64,000 bases of DNA from Siphonodentalium dalli (Eukaryota; Mollusca; Scaphopoda; Gadilida; Siphonodentaliidae), in the NCBI GenBank assembly GCA_032622095.1, contig CP136065.1:212208151-212272150 (forward strand), read 5' to 3'. Below the pieces are notes generated by a model. That model made no database searches and was not told where the DNA came from. It was given only the letters and a program-made list of their open reading frames with translations. Below, piece after piece: positions 11,019 through 19,740 of the stretch; the stretch's first letter is position 1; each line of letters starts with the position of its first letter. A program made the position numbers and the translations under genes.

Positions 11019-11147
11019 AGATATCAAGTATTGTCTCTCATGAGATCCTGAAGTTTCGATGGATCTGCATTAAAGTCGCCCATCGTCATTATTACCCCAG
11101 ACTTAGAATATAGGCCCACGAGTTTTCACATATTGCTTAAAATATTT
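11019..11147 (-). pseudogene. LINE-1 ORF2: endonuclease middle (GDFNA motif)
   Basis: The minus strand reads V-G-L-Y-S-K-S-G-V-I-M-T-M-G-D-F-N-A-D-P-S-K-L-Q-D-L. GDFNA is the conserved Asp/Asn motif of APE endonucleases. This short island lies between the foldback element (left) and LINE-2 (right) and supplies the part of the endonuclease missing between 12931 and 8952. Confidence 0.8.
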
Positions 11148-11198
11148 AATATTATGATTTGACGAGGGGCTACGCTTGACAGTGAAGAATATTATGAT

Positions 11199-12606
11199 TT
11201 GACGAGGGCTACGCTTGACAGTGAAGAACATAAAAATTATAGACCAGTATCTAATTTGCCATTTATTGCAAAAGTGTTAGAAAAAGTCATCAGTGAAAAA
11301 TTATTGCAACACGTAACTAAACATGGACCCTTCAATAAATTCCAGTCAGCGTACCGATCGAAACACTCATGTGAGACTGCATTGATAAAGGTGAAGAATG
11401 ACATTGATTTATCTCTGAATAAGGGTAACATCGTGCTGCTCTTGATGCTTGATCTCAGTGCAGCATTCGACACCTGCGACCACAACATATTACTGGCGCG
11501 TCTATACAACATAACTGGCTTGCGAGAAAGTGCTCTTGGGTGGTTCAGATCATACCTGAGCAACAGATCTCAGAAGGTGTTGATAGGAGATTCTTGTTCT
11601 GTTGGGACTAAGCTTGACGTTGGGGTGCCACAGGGATATATATTGGGTCCTCTACTTTTTTCTAATTTACACCATACCACTGGCAGATATTTTAAACAGA
11701 CACTCTGTTCGATACCATATGTACGCTGACGACACTCAAATTTATATAGATTTTCCTCGAAATGACTCAGCCGGTTATAAAACAGCGAGGTCGAAATTGG
11801 AGAACTGTTTCACGGATGTCAAAGAATGGATGCAATGCAATAAGTTGAAACTAAACGATAATAAATCTGAATACATTGTTATTGGTTCCAAATATTCTCT
11901 CAGTCTACTTCACGACAATGGGTGCAGTGATTCGGATGGATCTTTCAAAATTCTGCTTGCGAATAGTCATGTAACATCGTGTTCCTCCTTACGTAACCTA
12001 GGAGCGTACTTTGATAGTACTATGGAAATGGATGCTATGGTCTCGAATGTTTTACGCTCGAGCTACATGAAGTTGAGAGCATTGAGGCGAGTGAAATGTC
12101 ATCTAAGCCAAAGTGCGAAGAAACATGCCGCTCTATATCTGGTTGTTTCTAAAGTTGACACTTTAAATCCATTATTAACACACCTTACAACGGGAAATGT
12201 CCGGAGGATTGATCTTTTATTGAAAAGTTGCGCTCGTCTCGTTTCTAATGTACCAAGATACAGCAGAATAACACATGTCATGAAAGAACTACACATGTTG
12301 AAGTTTGAGTACCGTGTCAAATACAGATGTGCCCTAATTGTTTTCAAGTCTCTGCACGGAGATACACCATCTTACATTTCTGAAATGTTTACCAAACACA
12401 GCTCAGTTACTCGAAATGGCCGAAGTGGAGTTCAATTGTCTCATATACCAGATAAACTAAATGTGAACTATGGAAAGTGCTCATTCCAAAATGTCTCAGT
12501 TTCTATTTGGAACAGCCTACCCGTTGATATGAGGAAGATTGACTCAGTATCATCTTTTAAAACAGCTCTTAAAACGCACCTGTTCAGAATGTGTTATTCG
12601 TTATAA
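11199..12606 (+). pseudogene. LINE-2 reverse transcriptase, one frameshift
   Basis: The first frame (11199-11729) has N-Y-R-P-V-S-N-L-P-F, F-Q-S-A-Y-R, motif A (L-D-L-S-A-A-F-D-T) and G-V-P-Q-G. After a frame change near 11650 the second frame (to 12606) has Y-H-M-Y-A-D-D-T-Q-I-Y (YADD, motif C), the thumb region, and a C-terminal block W-N-S-L-P-V-D-M-R then F-K-T-A-L-K-T-H-L-F. This layout and the LDLSAAFDT and YADD blocks fit CR1/Jockey-group RTs. Apart from the single shift the domain is complete from finger to C-terminus. Truncation at the 5' end means it cannot be autonomous. Confidence 0.85.
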
Positions 12607-12879
12607 GTGCACCATCTGTTATTTTAACTTTTTAAAGGATTATCCGTTATAGTTGGAAATTAATATTTAACTTAATATTTTAATCAGGTCTTTTAATATT
12701 CTGGATATTTTATTGTTAATTGTAAGTCCAATTTCAGTCATCTTTCCGAGTTATCTGCCATATATATCGGTGAAGCTTGTATTGCTTTTTTATGTGTAAA
12801 TATGCGCGATATTGTTTGTGTATATTTGTGTATGTAATTGCGCATTGAAACTAATTGCTGTAGAATGCGTTTCTTAAAT

Positions 12880-12881
12880 GA

Positions 12882-12925
<44 letters not shown>

Positions 12926-12928
12926 TAT
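12880..12928. repeat. (AAT)n microsatellite, LINE-2 tail
   Basis: About 14 AAT/ATA triplets directly follow the LINE-2 3' UTR. They mark its 3' junction with the interrupted LINE-1 endonuclease. Confidence 0.85.
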
Positions 12929-12930
12929 AC

Positions 12931-13275
12931 CTGTACAAGTATAGCGTATGTGATGCTTGGAATTGGATTCCAACGATTCTTTCGTCATCCAAGGGTAAGA
13001 TTAATATGCGATGGCTTAGAATTTTTAGCCAGGATATAGACACGCCCCCTCTATATAGGTCTACCCCGCTGTATGGGTAATTGTTGAGTCGAGTCACATA
13101 CAACATTGAGTCATAATGTTCACTGATTGTGGCAATGGGAGAAGTATTATAATTATTAAGCCAGTGCTCACTAAGGCCAAATATATCAATTTCCCGATTG
13201 CCAAACAATTTGTCGAGATACGCGACAGATCCACCGAGTCCAGTGCAATTCCATGTGCACATTACCATGCACCAT
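12931..13275 (-). pseudogene. LINE-1 ORF2: endonuclease N-terminal part
   Basis: The minus strand reads C-T-W-N-C-T-G-L-G-G-S-V-A-Y-L, then I-D-I-F-G-L-S-E-H-W-L, then R-G-G-V-S-I-S-W-L and E-R-I-V-G-I-Q-F-Q-A-S-H-T-L-Y-L-Y. WNCxGL and the SEHW glutamate are the first two conserved blocks of APE endonucleases. Reading stops being LINE-like exactly at the LINE-2 (AAT)n tail and resumes at 11147. Upstream, a hairpin MITE (13290-13475) separates it from the ORF2 N-terminus. Confidence 0.85.
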
Positions 13276-13289
13276 GATTGTGACAATAT

Positions 13290-13475
13290 AACAATAACAT
13301 GATTTTTGAGGGCGTTATGGTTTATTAACGGCCCGGCTGGAATGATTAACAGCCCAAGGGCCTATTAGCGGCCCGAGACGAAGTCGAGGGACGCTAATAG
13401 GCCCTTGGGCTGTTAATCATTCCAGAGGGCCGTTAATAAACCATATTGCCCGATGAAATCATGTTATTACTATTA
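13290..13475. mobile_element. hairpin MITE, ~185 bp
   Basis: Two arms form an almost perfect palindrome. The core arms run from 'tggtttattaacggccc' to 'gggcctattagcg' and back, with outer parts 'aataacatgattt' inverted on the right. The loop is about 'gcccgagacgaagtcgagg'. It lies inside LINE-1 between ORF1 and the endonuclease. No clear target duplication. Confidence 0.75.
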
Positions 13476-13660
13476 TTACCACAGTTTTGGACATTTGACC
13501 CATTTGAGGATTTAGTGGAATAATGAAGTAGATTAAGAGAGAAATATTTTCGAGAACATTTAAGTTTGATATCATTTGACTTGTCAGCTGACACGGACTG
13601 ACGGAGTCTCGAAAATAAGATAGGGGAAAACCCAGCATTGGAGACGAGTAACAACCAATG
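13476..13660 (-). pseudogene. possible N-terminus of LINE-1 ORF2
   Basis: An open minus-strand frame of about 60 codons (S-N-A-G-F-S-P-I-L ... N-G-S-N-V-Q-N-C-G-N-N-S-N-N) leads into the endonuclease frame if the hairpin MITE is removed. There is no recognisable motif; assignment rests on position only. Confidence 0.35.
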
Positions 13661-14268
13661 AGAGGTTGACAGCTAAAAGTATCAATGCATACTTACGCTT
13701 GATACAATAATTCAATCATATAGCGTGAATTCCAACCATAAAACCACTTTTGTGTCGAGGAAATCGGATACATCTTCCCATTATTTTCTTGAAATAAACA
13801 CGCCATAATAATCGGAAGTTGAAGGGACGTAACTCTCGCGATAATAAACGAGATCTATAGTTTGCGGGCGGCGGGGCGATATTGAACTAGGCTTCTCATT
13901 ATCGGCCCGCGGCCCGCTGTTTTGGTAACAATACGCTATTTGGAACGCCCCGAAAAACATTATCAATGGCCTAGAGAACGCCCTATAAAGTGGTAATAAT
14001 ATTATATAATGAATGCATGAGCTATACCAGTAAAATTAATCCTACCATAAAATGACATACGCGCAACTTGAGAGCTTTCCGATGAATGGCAACAAGTCAT
14101 ATTTCCGACTAAATCCTGAAACATTACCCATAATTCTGCTGTGGTTAAGGAGTCGATTAATTAGGGCATTACTGTATATACTGAGTAACGTATAACATCG
14201 ATAAATGAGCATCATAAACAGAGATCATACATATAAATATGGTATAGACACAAGTAACAAGATAATTA
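13661..14268. other. LINE-1 ORF1/ORF2 spacer, no gene seen
   Basis: Between ORF1-like and ORF2-like pieces of LINE-1. Short minus-strand ORFs (for example 13781-13966) show no motif. Confidence 0.35.
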
Positions 14269-14710
14269 CTACAATTTATCTGACTTGTACTTGTCAACTT
14301 CTTCCTTTGGAAGCCACTCTCTAATTTTGCAGTAACTAAGCCAGAATTCTCTGTCGAGCACAGCGTCAATGTCATCTTCGTTAATGTTGATTCTCGTCAA
14401 TACGCTGTCGAACCTCTTATTGAGAGAACTCTTCATAACTGTGAACCTGATGTGATTTTCGTACAAGTAATCGGCGATGGTATCGAACTCAACACCGGAA
14501 TACAGGTTGCTGAGAATCACAAGCTTCGTTTTGATGGGCGATTTGTTTCTGTACAGTCTATAGTTTTTGTTTCGATTTTGATTCTGGTTTGTTCGGTGAC
14601 TTTTTTTCAGCGGGGACATGCTTCTTACCAGAGGATTTTTCCGCATGATTTTGCATATGAGTGTTTAGAATCGGATTTATGCGACATATAGTCGGCGATG
14701 GCGTTATCAA
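14269..14710 (-). pseudogene. LINE-1 ORF1-like protein, decayed
   Basis: The minus-strand C-terminal 90 residues read I-L-S-N-L-Y-S-G-V-E-F-D-T-I-A-D-Y-L, D-S-V-L-T-R-I-N-I, E-F-W-L-S-Y-C-K-I-R-E-W. The pattern 'short beta - helix - ... - xExFW - xxIRxW' is that of the RRM-like end of CR1-type ORF1 proteins. Upstream pieces in two other frames (Y-D-G-L-D-N-A-I-A-D-Y-M and K-S-S-G-K-K-H-V-P-A-E-K-K) suggest two frameshifts between about 14560 and 14690. It sits directly upstream of the endonuclease in element order. The family assignment is by pattern only. Confidence 0.6.
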
Positions 14711-14786
14711 GGCCGTCGTAGTCTTTTTTTTTTCTAAAGAGTAATCTAAAAAAATATGTATATATTTGAATTTGATTATTTTGGTA

Positions 14787-15579
14787 ATGTTTAAACGATC
14801 AAAATGTGTGTGAGGCGCACACATGGGCCGCTGCAGTGTTTAAGATCTAAATGTGTGTGAAGCGCACACATGGGCCGCTGCAGTGTTTAAGATCTAAATG
14901 TGTGTGAAGCGCACACATGGGCCGCTGCAGTGTTTAAGATATAAATGTGTGTGAAGCGCACACATGGGCCTCTGCAGTGTTTAAGATCTAAATGTGTGTG
15001 AAGCGCTCACATGGGCCGCTGCAGTGTTTAAGATCTAAATGTGTGTGAAGCGCACACATGGGCCGCTGCAGTGTTTAAAATCTAAATGTGTGTGAAGCGC
15101 ACACATGGGCCGCTGCAGTGTTTAAAATCTAAATGTGTGTGAAGCGCACACATGGGCCGCTGCAGTGTTTAAGATCTAAATGTGTGTGAAGCGCACACAT
15201 GGGCCACTGCAGTGTTTAAAATCTAAATGTGTGTGAAGCGCACACATGGGCCGCTGCAGTGTTTAAGATCTAAATGTGTGTGAAGCGCACACATGGGCCG
15301 CTGCAGTGTTTAAGATCTAAATGTGTGTGAAGCGCACACATGGGCCACTGCAGTGTTTAAAATCTAAATGTGTGTGAAGCGCACACATGGGCCACTGCAG
15401 TGTTTAAGATCTAAATGTGTGTGAAGCGCACACATGGGCCACTGCAGTGTTTAAGATCTAAATGTGTGTGAAGCGCACACATGGGCCACTGCAGTGTTTA
15501 AGATCTAAATGTGTGTGAAGCGCACACATGGGCCACTGCAGTGTTTAAGATCTAAATGTGCACCAAGCGCACAAAGGCC
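14787..15579. repeat. 47-bp tandem repeat, ~17 copies
   Basis: Unit: gtgtttaagatctaaatgtg, then tgtgaagcgcacacatgggc, then cgctgca. Period 47 bp (for example 14836 to 14883). Each unit contains a small inverted repeat tgtgtg...cacaca and the sites agatct and ctgcag. Copies differ only by a few substitutions (cgctgca/cactgca, agatct/aaatct). The last unit (15540-15579) is diverged. Confidence 0.95.
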
Positions 15580-15730
15580 ACAGACCCATCCGACACTGGA
15601 TAAAGCCCCCCCCCACGAAGTGATCATGCATTTAATCCATTTAAATGCAACCATTATGTGATACATAATTATATAGCCGTGCATTGTACAAGAAATCTTG
15701 ACCGCCCATCGTAACATCTATTCATCTTTA

Positions 15731-15860
15731 AGGGGGTGGCAGTATGACAGTATAGCCTGACTATGCCACCCCCTCGAATATACAATACAATATTTGTAAA
15801 ATATATTATGCATCAATATGTGTATATTGAAATAAAATATCCTATCCTGTCCTATCATGT
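15731..15860 (+). mobile_element. LINE-4 family 3' end, truncated copy
   Basis: It has a hairpin 'gggggtggcagtatgacag'...'ctatgccaccccc', then an AT-rich stretch and an ending of 'aaatatcctatcctgtccta'. The same layout in reverse is found at 21612-21790 (attached to a LINE ORF2) and 47373-47690, which identifies it as a 3'-end fragment of that LINE family. Confidence 0.65.
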
Positions 15861-17582
15861 TTCAGTTAGTTCGTCCATTGAAATAACATGCATGTGGCAT
15901 GTATCGAGGAAGGAGTGCATTTAAAGAGAGATTACTCTAAATTGCGTCGAGTCGTATCAATATGTATAGGAAATTAGGAATATAGTTACTCCCCTTTATT
16001 CTCAAGTGATCGATTTTCATACTCAATAGTACTGTTTGCTCTATCTTGTCCTTTTCTCGTGGGGTTGCACTCGTCTGGTGTAAATGTTTTCCTCATGTTT
16101 CATATATACTATATACATTATAAATCCTAGGTCCAACAATTTCTTTAAATCTGAAAGAATGACATTTGCAGAAACATTTTATGCAAAACAATCACATCCG
16201 TCTAATAGGGAATTCGCCTTTAAATCTTGTGCTTTCGTAACTATTGTCAGAACCGCACTAAAAATAATGTCATATTTAGAACCCGCCACAAACTAAAACT
16301 TCACTACAAAGGGTCAATTCCTGTGCCAATGGCTATTTTGCTTATGGTAAATCATAGGGAAGAGGTGTGATGTATTTTTTATGCAAAAATCACACAAGGC
16401 TATATTGACCAATCAGGTTTTCAGGGTATATTTTATTATTTCCTATATATCCACTAGATGTCACTCCGAACCATGTTTAGACCAGTGTAACCTAAAATAT
16501 ATAGCTATATCTATATTTTGGAGAATACATATGTAATCTAACACTGAGGGAAACAAACCTTAGTCATGATGACTAATTCGTAGCATTGGTCACAATGACT
16601 ACTATGTTAACTTTTTTGCAAAAATTAATAATACCAATACCATGTCCATATATATATTGATGGACGCGTGAGCATAACAGGAACAAAGAGTTCGTTACTA
16701 ACTTGTTTTAGTCACTTGGATGTTGAAAATTTCATTTGGATGAGATTTTGTGCAATAATTTCAATAGTCAACCACATAACATATCATCCACAATCAGAGA
16801 AAGAGTTGAATCAATTATCTAAACACGGATTCCAATACTGGTCTTTTGAGAGGTATAACATTAGTTTCTGGTATAAATCTGTTTAACTCGTTTATTTTCC
16901 AGCGATTTGTGTGGTGTCTATGATATAAGAACCATTTATCATAATAATGTAACCTTTGGTGTGGGAGTGAACTTCTGATATATCAGCCATTAATCCTTCC
17001 ACCACGCTCGTTCAATTGTAGATCTAATATAATTGCAATGCAGTGGAAATAGTACATTTATCAGCATTAATCAATGAATATTCAGCATCATTTAAGGCAG
17101 TTGTCAGAGTTAATAAATCCCCCCCCGCTCAAACTTATCACATGATTCCGTTACTGAGTATTTCTCGTACGAACTTTCACCATTTTCGATACGCCTTCGT
17201 AAAATATACCACAATACATCGACTTAGATATAATCAGCGCTAATTACAACATATGTCGTAAATGGGTAGCCTTCGGCAAATTTCTAAAACCTGTTAAAAC
17301 ATTATACAATGGAGTCTCGTTGCGTCATAGTTATTATCGCAAAAAGCCCATTTATGAATAGTCGCTCGAATTAAGAATATATTGTGTAAAAAGATCCAGA
17401 TTATCGAAACGAATAATTCATGGGAATATATTGTTAGCGGCTTTCTCTACATATGTGTAATTACGCAATCACCTATGTTGTAACAACGGGTATCGGCTTG
17501 GTAACGAAATGACACCAGTTATAACCAATCGCGAACTGCATCGAATAAAATATAAAAAGCTACGGCAATTTAGGACTAAAAA
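15861..17582. other. no gene recognised
   Basis: AT-rich sequence. Small ORFs (16084-16296, 16668-16886, 17043-17243) show no motif and no splice support. Short inverted words of the tagtcat..atgacta type occur near 16560. Confidence 0.4.
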
Positions 17583-17760
17583 AGAAAGAATTGTGTCCCT
17601 GGCCCCGACCCTATTTGACCCAATGATCCAATTCTGAATCAAATCTGAATCCTAGTCACCCATACCAAATATAAGTTGAATAGTTTAAGAATTACAATGG
17701 ATGGACAAGTTATGTCACTGGCTCTGCCCTTATTTGACCCAGTGACCTCATTTTCAAACA
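17583..17760. repeat. ~124-bp direct repeat, 2 copies
   Basis: 'gtgtccctggccccgaccc' plus 'tatttgacccaatgatcc' at about 17590 is repeated as 'atgtcactggctctgccct' plus 'tatttgacccagtgacctc' at about 17711. It lies just before the LINE-3 ORF1 region and may be part of its 5' end. Confidence 0.5.
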
Positions 17761-17830
17761 GACGTCGTCATCGTCATCGTCATTCGTTAGCAGTCGGACA
17801 TCCAAAGAGCTTGGATCGCCACCTTTCAAG

Positions 17831-18310
17831 ATGAACTCGCCACCGCTAATCCCAATTAGTGTCACCAATATGCTGGACGCCATGCATGTCACGCCTTGTC
17901 TGAGCTGGTCACTCCACGCTCACAAAGGCGGATACCAGCTGATTCTGGATTTCCAGTCCGGCCCGGCAAAGCCCTTTTCAGGGCTCCCTACCGGGAGTGG
18001 ATCGGATAATACCGGATCAGCACGGAAGCCTCGACAGAAGATGAGAAAGAAGAAAAAGAAAACACCATCGATGAAAAAGAGAGATGCCGAGAGACTCGCT
18101 GCATGGAAAGCGAAAAAATCGACGGGAACTTCACCAGTCGACTCCGCCCATACAGCTGATATCCCGACCCAGTCATCACCACCACCACAACGGCCATACG
18201 TGGATACTGAAGACGAAGACGAGGACCCATCTGACTTCGTCCCGAAGACTCCGGAGTATACCGAGCCAGAGCCTTCACCCTCAACCGAAGCTACGCCGCC
18301 GCAGTCATGA
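17831..18310 (+). CDS. LINE-3 ORF1-like protein, copy a (159 aa)
   Basis: The order is a hydrophobic/aromatic block C-L-S-W-S-L-H-A-H-K-G-G-Y-Q-L-I-L-D-F, a basic block K-K-K-K-T-P-S-M-K-K-R-D-A-E-R-L-A-A-W-K, an acidic and proline-rich stretch, and F-V-P-K-T-P-E-Y-T-E-P-E near the C-terminus. Proteins with this order (a beta-like 'LxW..hhLxF' block then KKxPSxxxRD) occur as ORF1-type products beside LINE reverse transcriptases in invertebrates; a nucleic-acid-binding role is inferred. The stop overlaps the next ATG (ATGA at 18307-18310). A second copy of the same layout follows at 18608-19321. Retroelement origin is favoured over a host gene because a decayed RT follows on the same strand. 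Confidence 0.55.
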   Translation: MNSPPLIPISVTNMLDAMHVTPCLSWSLHAHKGGYQLILDFQSGPAKPFSGLPTGSGSDNTGSARKPRQKMRKKKKKTPSMKKRDAERLAAWKAKKSTGTSPVDSAHTADIPTQSSPPPQRPYVDTEDEDEDPSDFVPKTPEYTEPEPSPSTEATPPQS

Positions 18311-18590
18311 GAACAATCGACCTAAAAAGCATCGACGTAGATCTCCTCTTGCAGAAAATGTATGAAGATTGTGCTGGACCTTCTCCAATCTCACCACTTC
18401 CTTCATCATCATCATCAGCATCTTCTTCTTCACCACCATCGAAGAAAAAGAAAAAGAAGGAAGACAAGAAAAAGAAAAAGAAAAAGAACAAAAGCTAGAA
18501 CCTCACCTGACCCTCCTGAGCCACGGCCTAGACTGGAACCTACAAGACCAAAGAAAATTCAAGTCAGGGCGTAAGGGAGATCTTCGGGTG
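18307..18590 (+). pseudogene. LINE-3 ORF1-like relic b between the two copies
   Basis: A 63-aa frame starts at the ATGA overlap and ends in a lysine-rich run. In another frame a block H-G-L-D-W-N-L-Q-D-Q-R-K-F resembles the LxW block of the neighbouring copies. This looks like a third, broken copy. Confidence 0.4.
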
Positions 18591-18607
18591 AGCCCACCAC
18601 CGTCCTC

Positions 18608-19321
18608 GTGCCGCCCTACGGGCGGGCACGCAAATCCTGTCACTGCTGGACTAAAAAAAACATTCACATTCAGATTCATGATTCAGATTCAGATTCGACA
18701 GCCAGAGAGGACGGACGCATCACAACCATTCTCACTCATGACTTCAGCTGGACAATGGATTCATCTATAATCCCCGCTGAAGTCAAGCTTGTGCTGAGCT
18801 CACTCAACTTGGACCACTGCCTGACATGGAATATACACCGGTCAGGCAGCCAAGTTGATTTGTTTTTGACGTACCGGGTTAAACCGACACGGTCCTCATC
18901 AGGACCCTCTGCCGGCCATAACCCGGTAGCTGGAGACCGCCAGCTACCTGTGGACGAAAGAGCGAAGGAAAGGAGGCGGAAAAGCAAGAAGACCCCCTCC
19001 CGCAAAAGAAGAGACGCAGATAGGAAGGCCAAGTGGAAACATGGGAGAGCTGAGAGACGCCCAGCTCCCCCCACTCGGCCTCAATCCGACGATATCGCCA
19101 CCAGAAGCAGAGACGCCGATGTCACCCCGGTTGTCTCTGCTATCGTCACCGAGGTCAACGGAGACAGGAACGCGGATATCACCCACGACGCTCCTGCCGC
19201 TGACTTCGAGGTAGAGATGGATACATTTACACCTGCGACACCGGAGTACCAACACATACCGGTGTCTTCCATCTCCACCACCAGCAACGGCAACATCAGC
19301 AGCATAACCACAACTTCCTGA
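18608..19321 (+). CDS. LINE-3 ORF1-like protein, copy c (up to 237 aa)
   Basis: The conserved part probably starts at the internal Met near 18754 (M-D-S-S-I-I-P). It has H-C-L-T-W-N-I-H-R-S-G-S-Q-V-D-L-F, the basic block K-K-T-P-S-R-K-R-R-D-A-D-R-K-A-K-W-K, and F-T-P-A-T-P-E-Y. All three blocks match copy a in order and spacing, so a and c are paralogous tandem copies. After the stop (19321) the same frame continues A-E-L-K-E-A-I-K-R-F-G-D and K-K-V (to about 19400), a helix-like stretch typical of an ORF1 C-terminus, implying a premature stop. The first ~48 residues from 18608 have no counterpart. Confidence 0.55.
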   Translation: MPPYGRARKSCHCWTKKNIHIQIHDSDSDSTAREDGRITTILTHDFSWTMDSSIIPAEVKLVLSSLNLDHCLTWNIHRSGSQVDLFLTYRVKPTRSSSGPSAGHNPVAGDRQLPVDERAKERRRKSKKTPSRKRRDADRKAKWKHGRAERRPAPPTRPQSDDIATRSRDADVTPVVSAIVTEVNGDRNADITHDAPAADFEVEMDTFTPATPEYQHIPVSSISTTSNGNISSITTTS

Positions 19322-19740
19322 ACGGATGCTGAATTAAAAGAGGCGATTAAACGTTTCGGTGATCCTGATGGATCACTACAAAGACTAACGACAGCGAAAA
19401 AGAAAGTATAAAAAAATACGAAAGAACAATGGCGGCAGCAGCAGCATGTTTAGCGGAATCAGAAGCAACAACAACACCACCAACCGATAGGAAAAAAAGA
19501 AACCATAAAAGAAAAAAAAGTCTAGATCACTTCCTGCTGCGGGGACATGAAAGTCAAAAACGCTCTTCAGCGACAACACAGCATCCAACAAGTGGGTTGT
19601 AGAGGAGGGCATACCGCCCTTCTAAATCCTCCCGGGAATCACCCCAAACTCCAAATCAAAAGGACTAAAAAAAACACTAGAGGAATTCAGAATTAGGAAA
19701 TTGTTGCTGTCGGACACGTTCACCCGTCGGGCTGCATGCT
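19322..19740 (+). other. LINE-3 ORF1 tail and collapsed endonuclease region
   Basis: It starts with the read-through ORF1 C-terminus and lysine-rich coding-like text. No endonuclease motif (WN, SEHW, GDFN, SDHxP) was found before the RT linker, so that domain appears deleted. Confidence 0.4.

Larger units (their letters stand above)
11148..12930 (+). mobile_element. LINE-2: 5'-truncated CR1/Jockey-like LINE with (AAT)n tail
   Basis: The insertion begins in the RT region, so endonuclease and ORF1 are absent, and it ends in an (AAT/ATA)n tail at about 12884-12927. A 39-40-bp sequence (aatattatgatttgacgagg...) is repeated directly at its 5' edge (11148-11187 and 11188-11226). The minus-strand endonuclease of LINE-1 is interrupted on both sides, so LINE-2 is younger than LINE-1. 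Confidence 0.8.

Noticed and set aside
14787-15579. CRISPR-like array
   Set aside because: The 47-bp units follow one another with no unique spacers, and the context is a eukaryotic retroelement region.
17831-19321. host genes for lysine-rich nuclear proteins
   Set aside because: The duplicated LxW / KKTPSxKRRD / TPEY layout, decay between copies and a following RT on the same strand fit a LINE ORF1 better.
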